From: Oidiodendron maius Zn
Taxonomy: Eukaryota > Ascomycota > Leotiomycetes > Myxotrichaceae
DNA length: 64,000 nt
Direction: 5' to 3'
Assembly: GCA_000827325.1 (NCBI GenBank)
Contig: KN832873.1
Span: forward strand, 1,874,245 to 1,938,244
Each line of letters starts with the position of its first letter. Position 1 is the first letter of the stretch. The translations under genes were made by a program, and so were the position numbers. The notes under the pieces were generated by a model. That model saw only the letters and a program-made list of their open reading frames with translations, did no database searches and was not told where the DNA came from. This document shows, piece after piece, positions 1 to 12,603 of the stretch.

Positions 1-489
1 TTGCTTCAAGAAGCTGTAGAGCGCCTGATCTCAATATATGAGTATCGATTTGCACAACTTACCGCGCGAAGGATTCGAAATGTGGCCTAGCATTCTGCAA
101 TTGGAGTTAAGATGTAAGAGCTTCCAAAATGTGTCGCACAACACTCACTGCAGGCTTTTTCCTACTTTCTCTCAGGCATTTTCGATACAGGCTTAGCACC
201 TCGCGCTGAAGACCGGAATATCTCATTATTTTGGGCTCCGTTGCTCCAATTGTCGGCCCTTGTACCTGATGTCGCAGTTAACGTTGATGAGACGGAAAAA
301 TTAAGGTCCAGCACACCGACAAATATCCCGGCCGCCGTTGCCGATGACTGGAGACGGCGTCCGAGAGCCTTCACATATCGTACAGTAATGTGTTGATAAT
401 CAGATCTAGTCCCATAGCTCTTCTTCCTTCCATTCTTGTTTTATTACTACAAGATTTAGATCATAACCATCCTGTAAACAAAGTTCGAC
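1..489. other. Intergenic, upstream of the first gene
   Basis: I see no convincing coding sequence here. The open frames on both strands are short and lack family resemblance or codon bias. The last ~100 bases before position 490 are probably the promoter and leader of the FAH-family gene. The left part may belong to a gene outside the window, but nothing supports this. Confidence 0.5.
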
Positions 490-1516
490 ATGACTTCCTT
501 TTCCGTAGGTTACTCCACGAACCCTTCACTTCAGACCCCCATTTTTGACGATATTGTAGCGCCTTGTCAGGTTCCTGGCCAAAGACGGCCGAACATATTA
601 TGGAGATGCAATTCTCCCGCGAGGAGTGTCCGACATTTCCAAGGCCAAGCAGGCCAAAATCATCCAGGGTCAGATTTTTGGAAAGCATGAAGTCACGGAC
701 CAGATCGCAGATATTCGACTCCTTCTTGCCCCCCTAAGTCCAGAAGATGTCAAGACAGTCAGGTGCCTGGGTCTGAACTACGAACAACATGCCAAAGAGG
801 TTCGCTCTATCATAAAGCGGAATAATTCCAAAGCTTACTTTTGCAGTCCAATATGCCAATTCCAAAATATCCTGTATTGTTTGTGAGTTCTTCCGTCGCA
901 TGCATTTGAGGCACTTGGCACTGATCTCCTTCAGTATAAACCCGCCACTTCCCTCTCTGGACCCACGGATCCCATCCCAGTCCACCCGCTGGCTCAAGAG
1001 GGCACTGGCCTAGATTACGAATGCGAGCTCGTCGCCGTGATTGGGAAGGCCTGTGCCGACGTCCCTGAATCCAAAGCTCTGGACTACGTCCTCGGGTATG
1101 CAGTTGGCAACGACGTCTCCCACCGAGACTGGCAGTTAGCACGCGGAGGCAGCCAGTGGTCCCTCGGCAAAGGTTTTGATGGCTGGGCTCCATATGGACC
1201 AGGCATCGTCAGCAGCAGTCTGATCAAGGATCCGCAAAGCCTCAGAATCCAGACAAGACTGAATGGGAAGATCGTTCAAGACAGTAGCACTAAGGATATG
1301 ATATTCGGCATTGCCAAGACGATTGCATTCTTAAGTCAGGGGACAACGCTACTTCCCGGGGACCTGATCTTTACCGGAACGCCCCAGGGTGTTGGAATGG
1401 GGAGGAAACCGCAACCTGTTTGGCTGAAGGATGGTGATGTCGTGGATGTTGAACTTGAAGGCGTAGGAATTTGCTCGAACAAGGTAGACTTTACAAATCC
1501 GAAGTCAAAGCTATAG
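490..1516 (+). CDS. Fumarylacetoacetate hydrolase (FAH) family protein
   Basis: Probable cytosolic FAH-fold hydrolase, decarboxylase or isomerase acting on a 2-oxo or diketo acid; the substrate is not predictable. Four exons give 290 aa: 490-504, 560-799, 847-882 and 935-1516. The first coding exon is only 15 nt and encodes MTSFS. It joins the family N-terminus RLVRFLAKDG across a 55-nt intron (gtaggt...ttgtag). The fungal FAH landmark GLNYEQHAKE ends exon 2. The metal-binding acidic residues lie in DYECELVAVIGK, with a further Asp in NDVSHRDW. The conserved core GKGFDGWAPYGP and the C-terminal TGTPQGVG loop are present. The length is normal for the family. A second, more distant FAH protein lies at 30.0-30.9 kb. 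The family assignment is firm; the reaction is inferred only in general terms. Confidence 0.92.
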
Positions 1517-2793
1517 TGATTTTATCTGTATTTGAATCAAACATGCAGTCTAGAAGATTACATTGGCTTGTTATGTTACCTTACCGCCGCCCCTCCCGCT
1601 CACCTAATGCACTGGCCAGCTAAGGTCCTTCATCCTGCCAGTTAGTTTGACAATAGCCACTACTCGAAATAGTCTTTGAGGAAGTTCTGACCGCAAGCGG
1701 CTTCGTAACATGAAGTCTCTTCGTCGGCTCCATGTCACCTCGTTGCGTTGGCATTAAAGATCACGAAGCTATAAACGTCTTTAGTACAATTGATTTGCTA
1801 AGCTAAAGCCAATCTGAATCAAGCAAGAAAGTGAGTTGTAGAAGTAAGCCGCTAAAGTGTATCAAGATTAATTTAGACCTCGAAGTCCTTTTGTACTAAG
1901 AAGGTATACAGGGAACTATATTAATAATCCTCTTCCTATTTCTCTTTCCCTTTCCATTTCTGCCCACTTCCTATCCCAAGCCACACCTTCCTCCTCCATC
2001 TATTCCTTTATATTATCTGCTCTATCTACCGCTCTAACATTTAGAACCTTCTACTAATCCTCCCTAGTCTTGATATCTTTCTCCCTAGGGGCCTCGATGA
2101 CCTTATTCGCCCGGCCCCACAGACATCCTTCCTTCTCCCTGTTTGGTTCTACCTAGTCTGGTAACCCGTCGACCTCGGGATCGAATACGACCGTGGCTGG
2201 TCGATGTAATTACATCACGCCCAGTTCGTAAAGCGACTCCCCGCCCCCTTCCTTCCATTTCCTTGGCAGCCTCTGAACCGAAAACGTAAATTAAGTGCAG
2301 TCACTTTTACTACAGTCTTAAGACTGCACAGCTACAGATATTAAGGTCGCAGAACGGAAATCTTTCTGCATTCTGGGAGAACCCGATCGAGGTGGAGCTT
2401 ATTGGGTTAAGGGGCGTGGAGCATAATAGTGGCGGAATATCATTAGTGTACTACACTGCGAGATCCGTGTAAGATTCGAGACCAAAAAACAGATCGAGAT
2501 GGATATACAACCCAAAGAAAGACAACAAGTTCAAAGCACTACTTAATTCATCTTTTGATTTAATCTATTGAAGACGAGTAGATCGCAAGCAATGTGCAGA
2601 TCCCCTCACTATAGTGCTCTACCGATAGCCAGCGTAAAGTACAGCGCCTTGGCTCGAAGCAAGCCAACGTAAAAATTCCTATCATACATGCAACCTGACC
2701 TTCCGATGCCACGTCCAGAGCATTAACAAACTTAATCTGCAGGGACAGAATATAATAGTTCCAAGAGAGAAAATGCCAGATTGCGGGGGTTAT
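1517..2793. other. Long intergenic gap with a degenerate, strand-biased stretch
   Basis: No intact gene is visible in 1.28 kb. Between about 1900 and 2180 the plus strand is strongly pyrimidine-rich. Read on the minus strand, it gives stretches rich in Glu, Lys and Arg that look like formerly coding sequence, now heavily interrupted. This could be an old repeat altered by repeat-induced point mutation, or simply a low-complexity spacer. A perfect 14-bp palindrome (gatgtaattacatc) lies at 2203-2216. I could not assign a family. Confidence 0.35.
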
Positions 2794-5075
2794 TCAGTGG
2801 AAAGCCACAAGCCCCTGAGCAGTAGGTGGCAGCTCGCCATGCTGTGCGAAATACATGCTATATTGAACCTCTCCCTTGCGCAACGTGGCTTCGTCAATCT
2901 CACCAGGGGCGCTGCCATTTTCTAGGCCTTTTCCTACCGGAGCCTTGAACACTGTTGATTGTATTGAAGCAGGTCTGAATAGTATTAGTATAGACGAATT
3001 TGCCTGGATTGAAGAACGACATACCCATTAAGCTCCTTGTCAATTTGTAGGAATTCTTTCATCGCCTCCTTGGTCCCGCGTTGTTGGAGGTACGACAAGT
3101 AGATGTTGCTGACATCCTTCTTGGTAGCATATGTCATGCGACTTGTTTGGATCATTTCATTATAAATCTGCCTGATCCTGGTGTAATGCTCCGCTTCCTT
3201 TTCGAGGCTGGTGGGCTGTGCTAATTCAAATTCCAGATACTTAACCCAAAAGTGGCGGCTTTGAAGGTACCACTGCTGATTCTTTTGGAAGACCTGCCGA
3301 GCTTCATCAACAGAGCTCTTGATTCTCCACAGCAGGAAAGCCCATTCCGCAACATATGCAGCTTTGGCAAAGAGATCAATACTGGGATTGTCGATTTGGT
3401 TCTTGTAAACTTCAATGGCGGCATCAAGACCATTCTGACGACGTTCGAGATTCGCCCAAGAAACAACTGTCTCAACATGACCTGGCAAACGATCCAATAT
3501 AGCTTGATGGATATCACGGGCAACATCGATACGCTCACACATCTCTTCAAAGTAAGCATATTGCAGCCGAATGCCTGGACGACTGATTGGAACGAAGATC
3601 GTGCTTGCCCGCTGATAGATATTGCGGACCTCTTCTTGCTTTCCATCTTGAGCAGACATCCATCGAGCGTAGCGAAACCAGAACTCGTCGTAGAATGCGC
3701 AAGTAACCAAACATCTCTCGTACAAGAAGACTGCTCTGGCGTAATCACCATCTACTTCCTCGAAATCCAGGTACTTTCTCCAGTTCGCTAGCTGCGCATG
3801 ATCGAGCTCGGTAACATGGAAATATGGTCTCTTGACTTCCGATTCATAAGTCCAGCGTTTTGTAGTTTCAGTTTGGGTGCGCGTAAATATTTCCAGGTGG
3901 TAGTTGTCGACCTTGGTGCGGACTTCTCGCTCAATTGCCAACTTGTCCTTTGGAGCTGCTTGGTAGCCTGCGTTTTCGGCTATTACTTCCTGAGTGAACT
4001 GTGCCAATATGTCGGCAGGGAGAAGCTCCTCCAGGGGTCGAGTGTGCGCCATCTGTCGGAACCGCTCGAAGTACCGCGCATATTGGTGCATAGGAATCTT
4101 CACAACGCGGCCTAGGATGGCAAAGATCCGATCATGCGCCTCTAATCGGTCTTCAAATTCGAGGTACTTGTCCCAGAAAGGGTGGGCCAGAAAATCCAAG
4201 CCGACACACGCGGCGCCCCGCTCGAACAGCCTATGGCAGATTGTTAGTTGAGCCTTACATGGAAAGAAGGGATCTGGAGTGGCAGGAGTGAAAATACGGG
4301 AAGGGCAGTGTGCTTGAACTAGTGATCCTCAAATTCCATCGATTTCGAACATGTGTGCAGAGTGATACGATGCAAAAGCGAACGTGGGATAGCAGAAAGA
4401 GATATCCTGATGATGTGGGTGAGAAGGTATCAAACAGAGAGCGACTTTGTTGGCAGTTCTCACCGTCTGCGAGCCAGTGGTTCTCCAAACGCAGTCCGTA
4501 CAATCATAGTGCCGCATCCGCTGAAGATGCCTGTGTTATGGGAAGGAAAGCATCCAGTATACTTACTCTCTGATCACGTCAGGATCATGACTTGTCTCGA
4601 CTTTGAACGAGCAATAGTCCGTCCATAAGTCTACCGAAGTCGCGATGCTTGCGATACCTCGCTCAAATACCTGGCACATCTTAGCAGCAGTTCTCCCAGC
4701 CCAATTGTCAAATCTGCCTTACCATCTCGGCAGCCTCGGTGCCAGCAATTGAGAACTCCAAGTCGGCATACTTCTTCCAGTATCCAAAGAGTAGGGGGAA
4801 CTTGGCAAGGAAGCGGTCATATGCGTCGCGTGTCGTGGCAATTGCCTGCGGGCTGGAATTGCGGTTTAAGCCACCTTCGAGTGTCTCCGTCGCGCGGACG
4901 AGCTTCTCCCAGTTCTCAAAGTTATCGGGGTCCTCGAGCTGTGCGGAAGCATCGTTAGCACCGGGATAATAGCAATCACGAGCTCCAACTTGGGCGCTGG
5001 ACATACAACTTCGACATTAAGCTTCTTGATCTCAGCAGACTCCTCCTCGGTCCCTCCGTAGTTGAAGTCACTCAT
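2794..5075 (-). CDS. Pre-mRNA-processing factor 39 (U1 snRNP, HAT repeats)
   Basis: Prp39 is a U1 snRNP-associated protein that helps commit 5' splice sites to the spliceosome; it acts in the nucleus. Five exons on the minus strand give 591 aa: 5075-5007, 4938-4723, 4670-4567, 4230-3025 and 2974-2794. The protein is almost entirely HAT (half-TPR) helical repeats with recurring aromatic positions, such as FENWEKLV, LFGYWKKYADLEF, LWTDYCSFK and FWDKYLEFE. The start is MSDFNYGGTEEE, with an acidic N-terminus as usual. The third intron (4566-4231, 336 nt) is unusually long for this locus and could hide alternative splicing. The last exon is short and supplies a tail ending in AQGLVAFH. Length and repeat pattern fit fungal Prp39 rather than Clf1 or Syf1, which have more repeats. 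Confidence 0.9.
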
Positions 5076-6591
5076 ATTGCCGAGATGACTGCTGATATCT
5101 CAAGCGATAGGATAAGGAGTTGTTATCGTCTAGGTGGAAATGGAATAGGGTATATTGAATCCCCGAAACTCCCAGATAATGATATTCCCTAGGAAGCGAC
5201 GAGATAGCGAGTGAATGTCCAAGGGCTGGGTAGTCTTGATGATGAGGCTGAATTTGCAGCTGGTTGAAGCTGGTTGTTGCCAGCCGACTAGCGTGATATT
5301 AGATAAGCACGCGCTAAGATTTCCCCCAACCCGGATGAGATTTCTGCAGAATCCTTTTCCATTAGAGGCTCGTGATGAATGATACTTAAGTATCAAAATT
5401 ATAGGAAGAGAATGAATGCTTCTGCGAAGCTTGATCTCAACATGACATATTCTGAAGCCTTCAACTTCGGCTCTCTTATCACGCTTTGTTCCATATACTT
5501 CCGCATCTCATTAGGCCGATGAGATTGCCTTCTTAGACCGCCCCTGATCCCCTCCGGTTATGGTATAATCATATTTTTTCTATGCTGCATTATTATGCCA
5601 GATGGCTGGTTGCAGCTGTGTCAGGGTCTTTTGCTTTACTATTTTCGCTCCGCCTGCCGGTATTGCAGCAGAACACGGACAGTGACATATCAGCAGAGGG
5701 GAGCCCGTATCACTAGCGAATGATTTTCTATGCTGAGATGCTGCTCTACCCTAGCCCAAACTATCTTTCGCAGAGCATGGGCGTGACATCCGTTAAGTTA
5801 AAGCCAAAGACAGAGATGGCCTATGCACTTTGTGATCTGAATGGCTCCTTTATGCCTTTACAGCTACAGGGGGGTTTTGCTAACACGGCTACTTGTGGAA
5901 ATTAAAGTAGACTCCACAATTGTATATGAGTTGGTAGTGGCCAACGTGGAGAGTTACATAGCGGGCGGCCGATCTGCGCTGATGGCAGGACGTATCAATA
6001 CTAAATAGACAGTCACAACTCTGGAATGAACTACAGTTTTAAAATGTAGGAGTTGAATTCATCGACCCTAGCTACGCACACGGGAACAGCGTAAGAGCTC
6101 CTTGTGCTATTCGCTATGACAACGCAAAGGGACGCAAGAAATCCAGGGGATATCTAGATTAGAAGCATGCCACCAGAATACACTACGATGACCTATGGCA
6201 GAGAGAGAGAGAGAGATCCAGAGCAGTCTTGAACAGAGAGATCTCCCTACGCGCTATATGCCGTCGAGGCTCTTGGTGGCGACGCATCCAGGTATCAAGG
6301 ACGCCCGCTTCAGAAGCTCGAAGGCCCCGTCCACAAAACACGCCCCGACGTAAAATGACCGTAGGGGAAAACATCGCGACCAGAAAAGAAAACATGATCA
6401 TCAATTTCGCAGGATGGTGTATTCGCAAATCAAGAGAATTCGCAAACTCGCACTCGTTCTGCTTTTCATATGAACTCCCATCCCATCCCAGGCTGCAATC
6501 ACCCCACCATCAAGCCAGCTAACCAGCCACTCCAGCAAGATAAAGGAAGCATATGAAAACGAGACGATGAGATTCGAGAGCGAGAGGAGAT
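5076..6591. other. Intergenic, 1.5 kb, no gene seen
   Basis: The right end probably holds the 3' UTR of the 14-3-3 gene, and the left end the promoter of PRP39. The short open frames have no family resemblance. A (GA)8 microsatellite lies at 6201-6216. I see nothing else in it. Confidence 0.5.
6201..6216. repeat. (GA)8 microsatellite
   Basis: Eight uninterrupted GA units, located about 375 bases beyond the stop codon of the 14-3-3 gene, probably in or beyond its 3' UTR. Confidence 0.9.
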
Positions 6592-7836
6592 CTAAGATTC
6601 GGTGGCTGGCGCAGCTTCGTCCTTCACGTCCTCTGCTTTATCGCCCTCGGCAGGCTTGTCGTCCTTGGTTGCATCAGCTGCGGCAGGCTCGGCCTCAGCA
6701 CTATCCGAGGAGGTCCAGAGGGTGAGGTTATCTCGGAGCAGTTGCATGATAAGCGTGCTGTCGCGATAGGATTCCTCGGACAGCGAGTCGAGCTCGGCTA
6801 TGGCATCATCGAAGGCCTGCTTAGCAAGGTGGCAAGCACGGTCTGGCGAGTTCAAGATCTCATAGTAGAAGACGGAGAAGTTGAGGGCGAGACCGAGACG
6901 GATGGGATGGGTTGGGGTTAGCTCGGTCTGAGCAACATCGGTGGCGTTCTAGGGTGGATTAGCGATGATGTGGAAAGTATATCCTGTATCATTACATACC
7001 TTGTAAGCCTCATGGGCAGCAGTAGCAGCAACCTTGCGCTTCTCACCGGAAGCAAACTCAGCGAGGTAGCGGTGGTAGTCACCCTTCCTAGATTCGACAT
7101 TAGCAAAGAGCGCAAAGCACCTTGGTAGTAGGGCGACCACGCGCCGTGAAAGATTGAACATACATCTTGTGATAGAAGACCTTGGACTCTCCGGACTCGG
7201 CTTTGGGGATCAAGGATTCATCTAGAACATCAAGGACGTCCTGGCAGACCTTCTCGAGCTCTGTCTCGATCTTTTGGCGGTAGTCGCGGATGGTAGCAAC
7301 GTGCTTGTCGGTTCCCTTAGACTCCTCTTTCTGTTCAATCGACGAGATTATGCGCCAAGAGGCACGTCGGGTGCCGACAACGTTCTTGTAAGCAACGGAC
7401 AGCAGGTTTCGCTCATCAACGGTGAGCTCTCCGCCCAGCTGCGTATCACCAGGAGTCAGTTGGCGGGGCACAGCGGATCAAAGACAGCGCCATCAGTATC
7501 ATCCAGAGTATCACATACCTTGGCAACCTCCTTCATGTATGTAACCATCTCATCGTAGCGCTCAGCCTGTTCACAGAGCCTAGCGAGGAAGGTCTTGCTG
7601 TTTGGGAGGTCAGCATGGAGATCGGGAGGACGCCAGGGCCCAGAAGGAGGTGCAACCCGTACCTTTCGCGCTGTAAATAGGACACAGAGTCAGCCAGGCG
7701 TTCTCGAGAGATGGCCGCAGCGGGCGACCGGCGTGGAAACGCGGTCGATAAGCGGAGAAGGACGTGGAGGGGAAATGGAACCGCAGGCCAGCGCAGTGAC
7801 GTGGAGGCAGGAGGGGAGACTTACTTCGGTCGTCAT
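6592..7836 (-). CDS. 14-3-3 protein
   Basis: Dimeric phosphoserine/phosphothreonine-binding adaptor (Bmh1/2 homologue), cytosolic and nuclear. Six exons on the minus strand give 272 aa: 7836-7825, 7670-7663, 7597-7519, 7438-7164, 7087-7000 and 6948-6592. The start MTTE is a 12-nt exon. It is followed by an 8-nt microexon that supplies R, E and two bases of S, restoring the universal fungal start [19 protein letters not shown]. Family signatures include [13 protein letters not shown], the [12 protein letters not shown] region with the basic and Tyr residues of the phosphopeptide groove, and [20 protein letters not shown] followed by LLRDNLTLW. The C-terminus is the usual variable acidic tail. 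It faces the calcium ATPase gene across a 1.26 kb shared upstream region. Confidence 0.96.
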
Positions 7837-9094
7837 TGTGAGGGTTGATGGGGGTTTAGAAGAGTCGGTAGATGGTGGTGGAGAGGGAGAAAGGACAGAT
7901 CGATGAGGGCGGTTGTTTACAAAGTCAGGATTTGGGATGTCTCGTGGGATGAATTGGGGGGATGAGAGGTTCGATGGAACGACCCGACTTTCTTAGGCGC
8001 ACTCGCTAAGAGTCGATCGAAATTGAACTGTCAGTTGGGAGCCTTGAGGGCGGAATGTTGTCATTCACCAACAACAACAGACCACGCAGTCAAAGTAAGG
8101 GATTCTCAGAAGAGACGAGAGGGATGGAGAGATACACGGCCGTGAAGTTTATTATGATTGCGTAGCAGAGGCGGACGGGCTCATCTCTTTCACTTTCCGC
8201 TCTTGACGACTTTAATTAGTATCACGTGCCTCTCTGTTTTTCTCCTCAACTTGATGGGACGTGCCAGTCTGTGCACAGAAAGGACGATATAGTAAGGCGG
8301 AGAGCCTTCTCTCCTCTCCACAGCAGCTATATACATCGATCTATCTACCTGGACCGACATGAAGTTTTGAGCCACCTCCCGCCTGGTGTCTGACCTTTGT
8401 TTACCACCAAGTCACGTGCACAAGCCATGTCTCCAAAACAAGGTTTTCTGCGCCTTCACGAAGCCCAATCCGTTGATCTTTGCTCTCCCAGGACCCCGAA
8501 TTCCCCTCGAATGGTTGAACCTCCATCCTCGGCCCCTGCCGGTTGCTGCAGTAGTTGGGGATAACATTAGAATGCTCTGTGGCGCCATTAGCTGCAGGTC
8601 AACCCTTTTGGGATGCTTCGTCGTAGGATCTGATCACGACATATCCTGATAACCATCGCCCTATGTAGATAAATACTATGCGGTATCGTGAGACAGATGG
8701 CCTCCATATGGAAATTCATCTTTTTTTGCTCCCCAGAAGACATCTCCCACCAGAGAGTTGCCACTTTACAAATGCGTGACAAGATCCCCAGCATTATGTA
8801 ATTCGCTTGGTGGGACCTGGTGGGACTGTCGGTACCTTAGATCTGGCCTCGTCTGTCGTTGGTCGATCCTGTACAAAAAGTTGCCCACCCAAAGAGGACA
8901 CTTCACAATCATTTGTCCGACTCGAGAGGCAAACATCTTTAGACGCCGCTGCAAAGGTCTTACATAGATTTCTTCTCTCATCTTCCCAACGCATCCCTAC
9001 AAGTTGGACATCTCTTCTTGTCCGCGAAGATCTGCCTTCCATGTTAGACGCTGGCCTTTAACCTCCACAAACTACACCTCGCCCCGCCATCAAC
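7837..9094. promoter_or_regulatory. Divergent promoter region, 14-3-3 / calcium ATPase
   Basis: This 1258-bp space separates two genes transcribed away from each other, so it should hold both promoters and 5' UTRs. Two CACGTG palindromes (8223-8228 and 8413-8418), the consensus site for bHLH factors, lie 190 bases apart. Binding is inferred from the motif alone. No coding sequence is supported. Confidence 0.5.
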
Positions 9095-12000
9095 ATGGAA
9101 AACGCCTTCAACAAAAGCACTGCTGAGGTCCTAAAGTTCTTCCAGGTCTCTGAGACCCAGGGTCTCACTGAGGCACAAGTCAAGGCCGCAAGAGACAAGT
9201 ATGGCCGAAACGGTATAGCATCATCCTCGTACCACTAAACAAGCTTGATCCTAACCACCTTTTAGCAATTGCAGAAGACCCGCCTACTCCCTTATGGGAG
9301 CTTATCCTTGAGCAGTTCAAAGACCAGCTTGTTATAATCCTCCTCGGGTCTGCTGCCGTCTCCTTTGTGCTGGCTATGTTCGAGGAAGGTGGGGGTTGGT
9401 CAGCATTTGTCGATCCCGCTGTAGTATGTATTTAAGTTTTGCCTCTGCCTTACTTGATTCTAATATCTATATGCAGATTCTCACGATCCTTATCCTCAAT
9501 GCTGTGGTCGGAGTTTCACAGGAGAGTAGCGCGGAGAAGGCAATAGCCGCACTGCAAGAATACTCTGCCAATGAAGCCAAAGCCTTTCGCGACGGACATG
9601 TTAACCGAGTTCGAGCAGAAGATTTGGTACCAGGAGACATCATTACCGTCGCGGTGGGAGACAGGATCCCAGCAGACTGTCGAGTGTTGGCGATCCAGAG
9701 TAACAGCTTTGCTGTCGACCAAGCCATCCTCACCGGAGAGAGCGAGAGCGTTGGAAAGGATACGGTAACAGTGAAAGACCTGAAAGCCGTCAAACAAGAT
9801 CAGATCAACACACTCTTCTCTGGAACGACGGTTGTCACGGGACATGCGACGGCAATTGTGGTACTCACTGGATCTTCTACTGCCATCGGAGATATCCACG
9901 AGAGCATTACAGCACAGATATCAGAACCTACCCCATTGAAGCAGAAGCTCAATGATTTTGGAGACACCCTCGCCAAGGTCATTTCGGTAATTTGTATTAT
10001 TGTCTGGCTTATTAACATACCTCATTTCAACGATCCGACCCATGGAAGCTGGGCAAAAGGAGCCATCTACTATTTGAAGATCGCCGTTTCCCTTGGAGTT
10101 GCTGCAATCCCTGAAGGTCTAGCTGTTGTCATCACAACATGCCTCGCCCTCGGAACTCGAAAGATGGCTGCTAAGAATGCAGTGGTCCGAAGCTTGCCTT
10201 CTGTGGAGACTCTTGGAAGCTGCAGCGTGATCTGCTCTGATAAGACAGGCACCCTGACAACCAACCAGATGAGCGTCAGCAAAATTGTGTACCTCAACGA
10301 GGCTGGCAATGACTTAGAAGAACTTGATGTCGAGGGCACAACGTTCTCCCCTATCGGCAACATCAAGTCGAATGGGACTGTTATCTCTGACGTGGCTAAG
10401 AAGTCAGCAACTGTTTTCAAAATGGCCGAGGTAGCAGCACTGTGCAACGAAGCACAGCTAGCTTTTGACGCCAAGACTGGAACTTATACAAACATTGGCG
10501 AGCCTACAGAGGGAGCTCTGCGTGTGTTGGTAGAGAAAATTGGCACTCCTGAGCCTGCCGAGAACCGGGTTCGATCAAGTGTATCGGCAGTGGATGGTCT
10601 TCACCTCTCTAGCGCCTGGTATGAGAGAGAAAATCCTCTTATTGCCACCTACGAGTTTTCCCGGGACCGTAAGAGTATGTCTGTTCTTGTTGGAAATAAA
10701 TCTCAGCAAAGATTGCTTGTAAAGGGAGCGCCAGAGTCTATCATTGAAAGGTGCACGCATACTTTGATTGGAGCGGATGGAAAGAGAGTACCAATGTCCA
10801 AGAAGCTTTCCGAGCTCTTGCTGAAGGAAGTGGTGGACTATGGCAACAGGGGTTTGCGTGTGATCGCCCTCGCTAGCCTCGAAGACGCCGGATCCAGCAA
10901 GCTTTTCAAGACTGCCAAGACCACCGCCGAATACGCGCAGCTGGAGCAGAAGCTTACTCTCCTGGGTCTTGTTGGAATGCTTGATCCACCACGTCCTGAG
11001 GTCGCGGGATCCATTCGAAAGTGCAAAGAGGCAGGCATCAGAGTCATCGTCATTACTGGCGACAACCGCAACACCGCTGAGACGATCTGTCGCCAGATTG
11101 GTGTCTTCGGCGAATTTGAGGATCTGACAGGAAAGAGTTTCACTGGACGCGAGTTTGAAAATCTGAGCGAAAGCGATAAGCTTAAAGCTGCCAAAAATGC
11201 CTCTCTATTTTCCAGGGTTGAGCCAAGTCACAAGTCGAAGCTTGTCGATCTCCTGCAATCCGCAGGCGAGGTTGTGGCCATGACTGGAGACGGTGTCAAC
11301 GATGCGCCAGCACTGAAGAAGGCTGACATCGGTGTTGCCATGGGCTCTGGCACTGACGTTTCGAAACTGGCAGCTGATATGGTTCTTGCTGATGACAACT
11401 TTGCCACGATAGAAGTTGCCATTGAAGAGGGTCGTTCCATCTATAACAATACCCAGCAATTCATCCGCTACCTCATCTCCTCCAATATTGGAGAAGTGGT
11501 GTCCATCTTTTTGACTGCAGCGGTTGGTATGCCAGAGGCTCTGATCCCAGTTCAGCTGCTTTGGGTCAACCTCGTCACAGATGGCCTTCCAGCCACTGCT
11601 CTATCCTTCAACCCACCTGATCACGACGTCATGAGGAGGCAGCCGAGGAAGCGTGACGAACGCCTGATTGGTGGCTGGCTCTTCTTCCGCTATATGGTTA
11701 TTGGAACGTATGTTGGTTTAGCTACTGTCGCCGGATACGCTTGGTGGTTCATGTTTTATTCTGAAGGCCCTCAGATAACCTTTTGGCAACTATCTCACTT
11801 CCATCGCTGCTCCTCCGCTTTTCCGGAGATTGGCTGCCAGATGTTCTCTGATGATATGGCGAGGTCGGCATCCACTGTGTCGCTCTCGATCCTGGTCGTC
11901 ATCGAAATGTTCAACGCCATGAATGCCCTCTCTTCAAGCGAGTCACTTCTCACTCTGCCTCTGTGGGAGAACATGATGCTAGTTTATGCCATTGCACTGT

Positions 12001-12256
12001 CGATGGCTCTGCATTTTGCTCTGCTCTATACTCCATTCCTCCAGGTTCTGTTTTCTATTCTCCCCTTGAACTGGGTCGAGTGGCAAGCAGTCTTGGCCAT
12101 CAGTGCACCAGTTATGTAAGTGATTTTCTGATACCCACTGGCCGAACTGGTAGCTAACACGTAATTAGACTTATCGACGAAGGCCTGAAGTTTATCGAGA
12201 GGCAGCTGTTCATGCAGAAAACTACCATCATAGACGCAAAACCCAAGTTAGAATAG
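9095..12256 (+). CDS. SERCA-type calcium-transporting P-type ATPase
   Basis: Pumps Ca2+ from the cytosol into the ER or a related store, using an aspartyl-phosphate cycle. Four exons give 1000 aa: 9095-9212, 9266-9423, 9477-12115 and 12169-12256. In order: an N-terminal actuator segment ([16 protein letters not shown]), the M1-M2 hairpin, the actuator TGES motif, M4 with the calcium-site AAIPEGLA (near residue 303), the phosphorylation motif SDKTGTLT (Asp about 347), nucleotide-binding KGAPE, the hinge [12 protein letters not shown] (about 695), and C-terminal membrane helices including [16 protein letters not shown]. The last exon encodes a short tail ending in DAKPKLE. Length and motifs match fungal SERCA (P2A), not the PMC/P2B or PMR1 types. 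No truncation is seen. Confidence 0.97.
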
Positions 12257-12603
12257 ACGATCCAATGAAAATCATTGGAGAGGGCAACTGGATGTATATT
12301 ACTGAAATACAGTAGATATTAAGAACACTAAGAACACTTGTAAAGTACATGAGACATACAATTCGCATGAAAGTTACGACTTAGCGGAGACAGAATTGAC
12401 CAGTGGTGATTCGGGTTTGCTTCGTAATTGTATCCCTAACCGCATTTATTGTACTACAGTAGTTAAGGAGTGCATGCCATGAGTTCCTCTTCTTAGTCAT
12501 GAAACCTCTAAGGTGAAATCTAAAAGTACACAAAACGAGCCGCTTCCACGTCTCGATCTTGTCATTCCACTGTGCTAGTACCCCGGAACACCGCCATCTT
12601 CCC
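12257..12603. other. Convergent intergenic, 3' UTRs
   Basis: A 347-bp space between the ends of the calcium ATPase and PUP3 genes. It is expected to hold both 3' UTRs and polyadenylation sites. No coding potential is seen. Confidence 0.6.

Noticed and set aside
2203-2216. 14-bp palindrome as a transposon terminus or operator
   Set aside because: A perfect palindrome of this size occurs by chance, and no paired copy or target duplication is visible.
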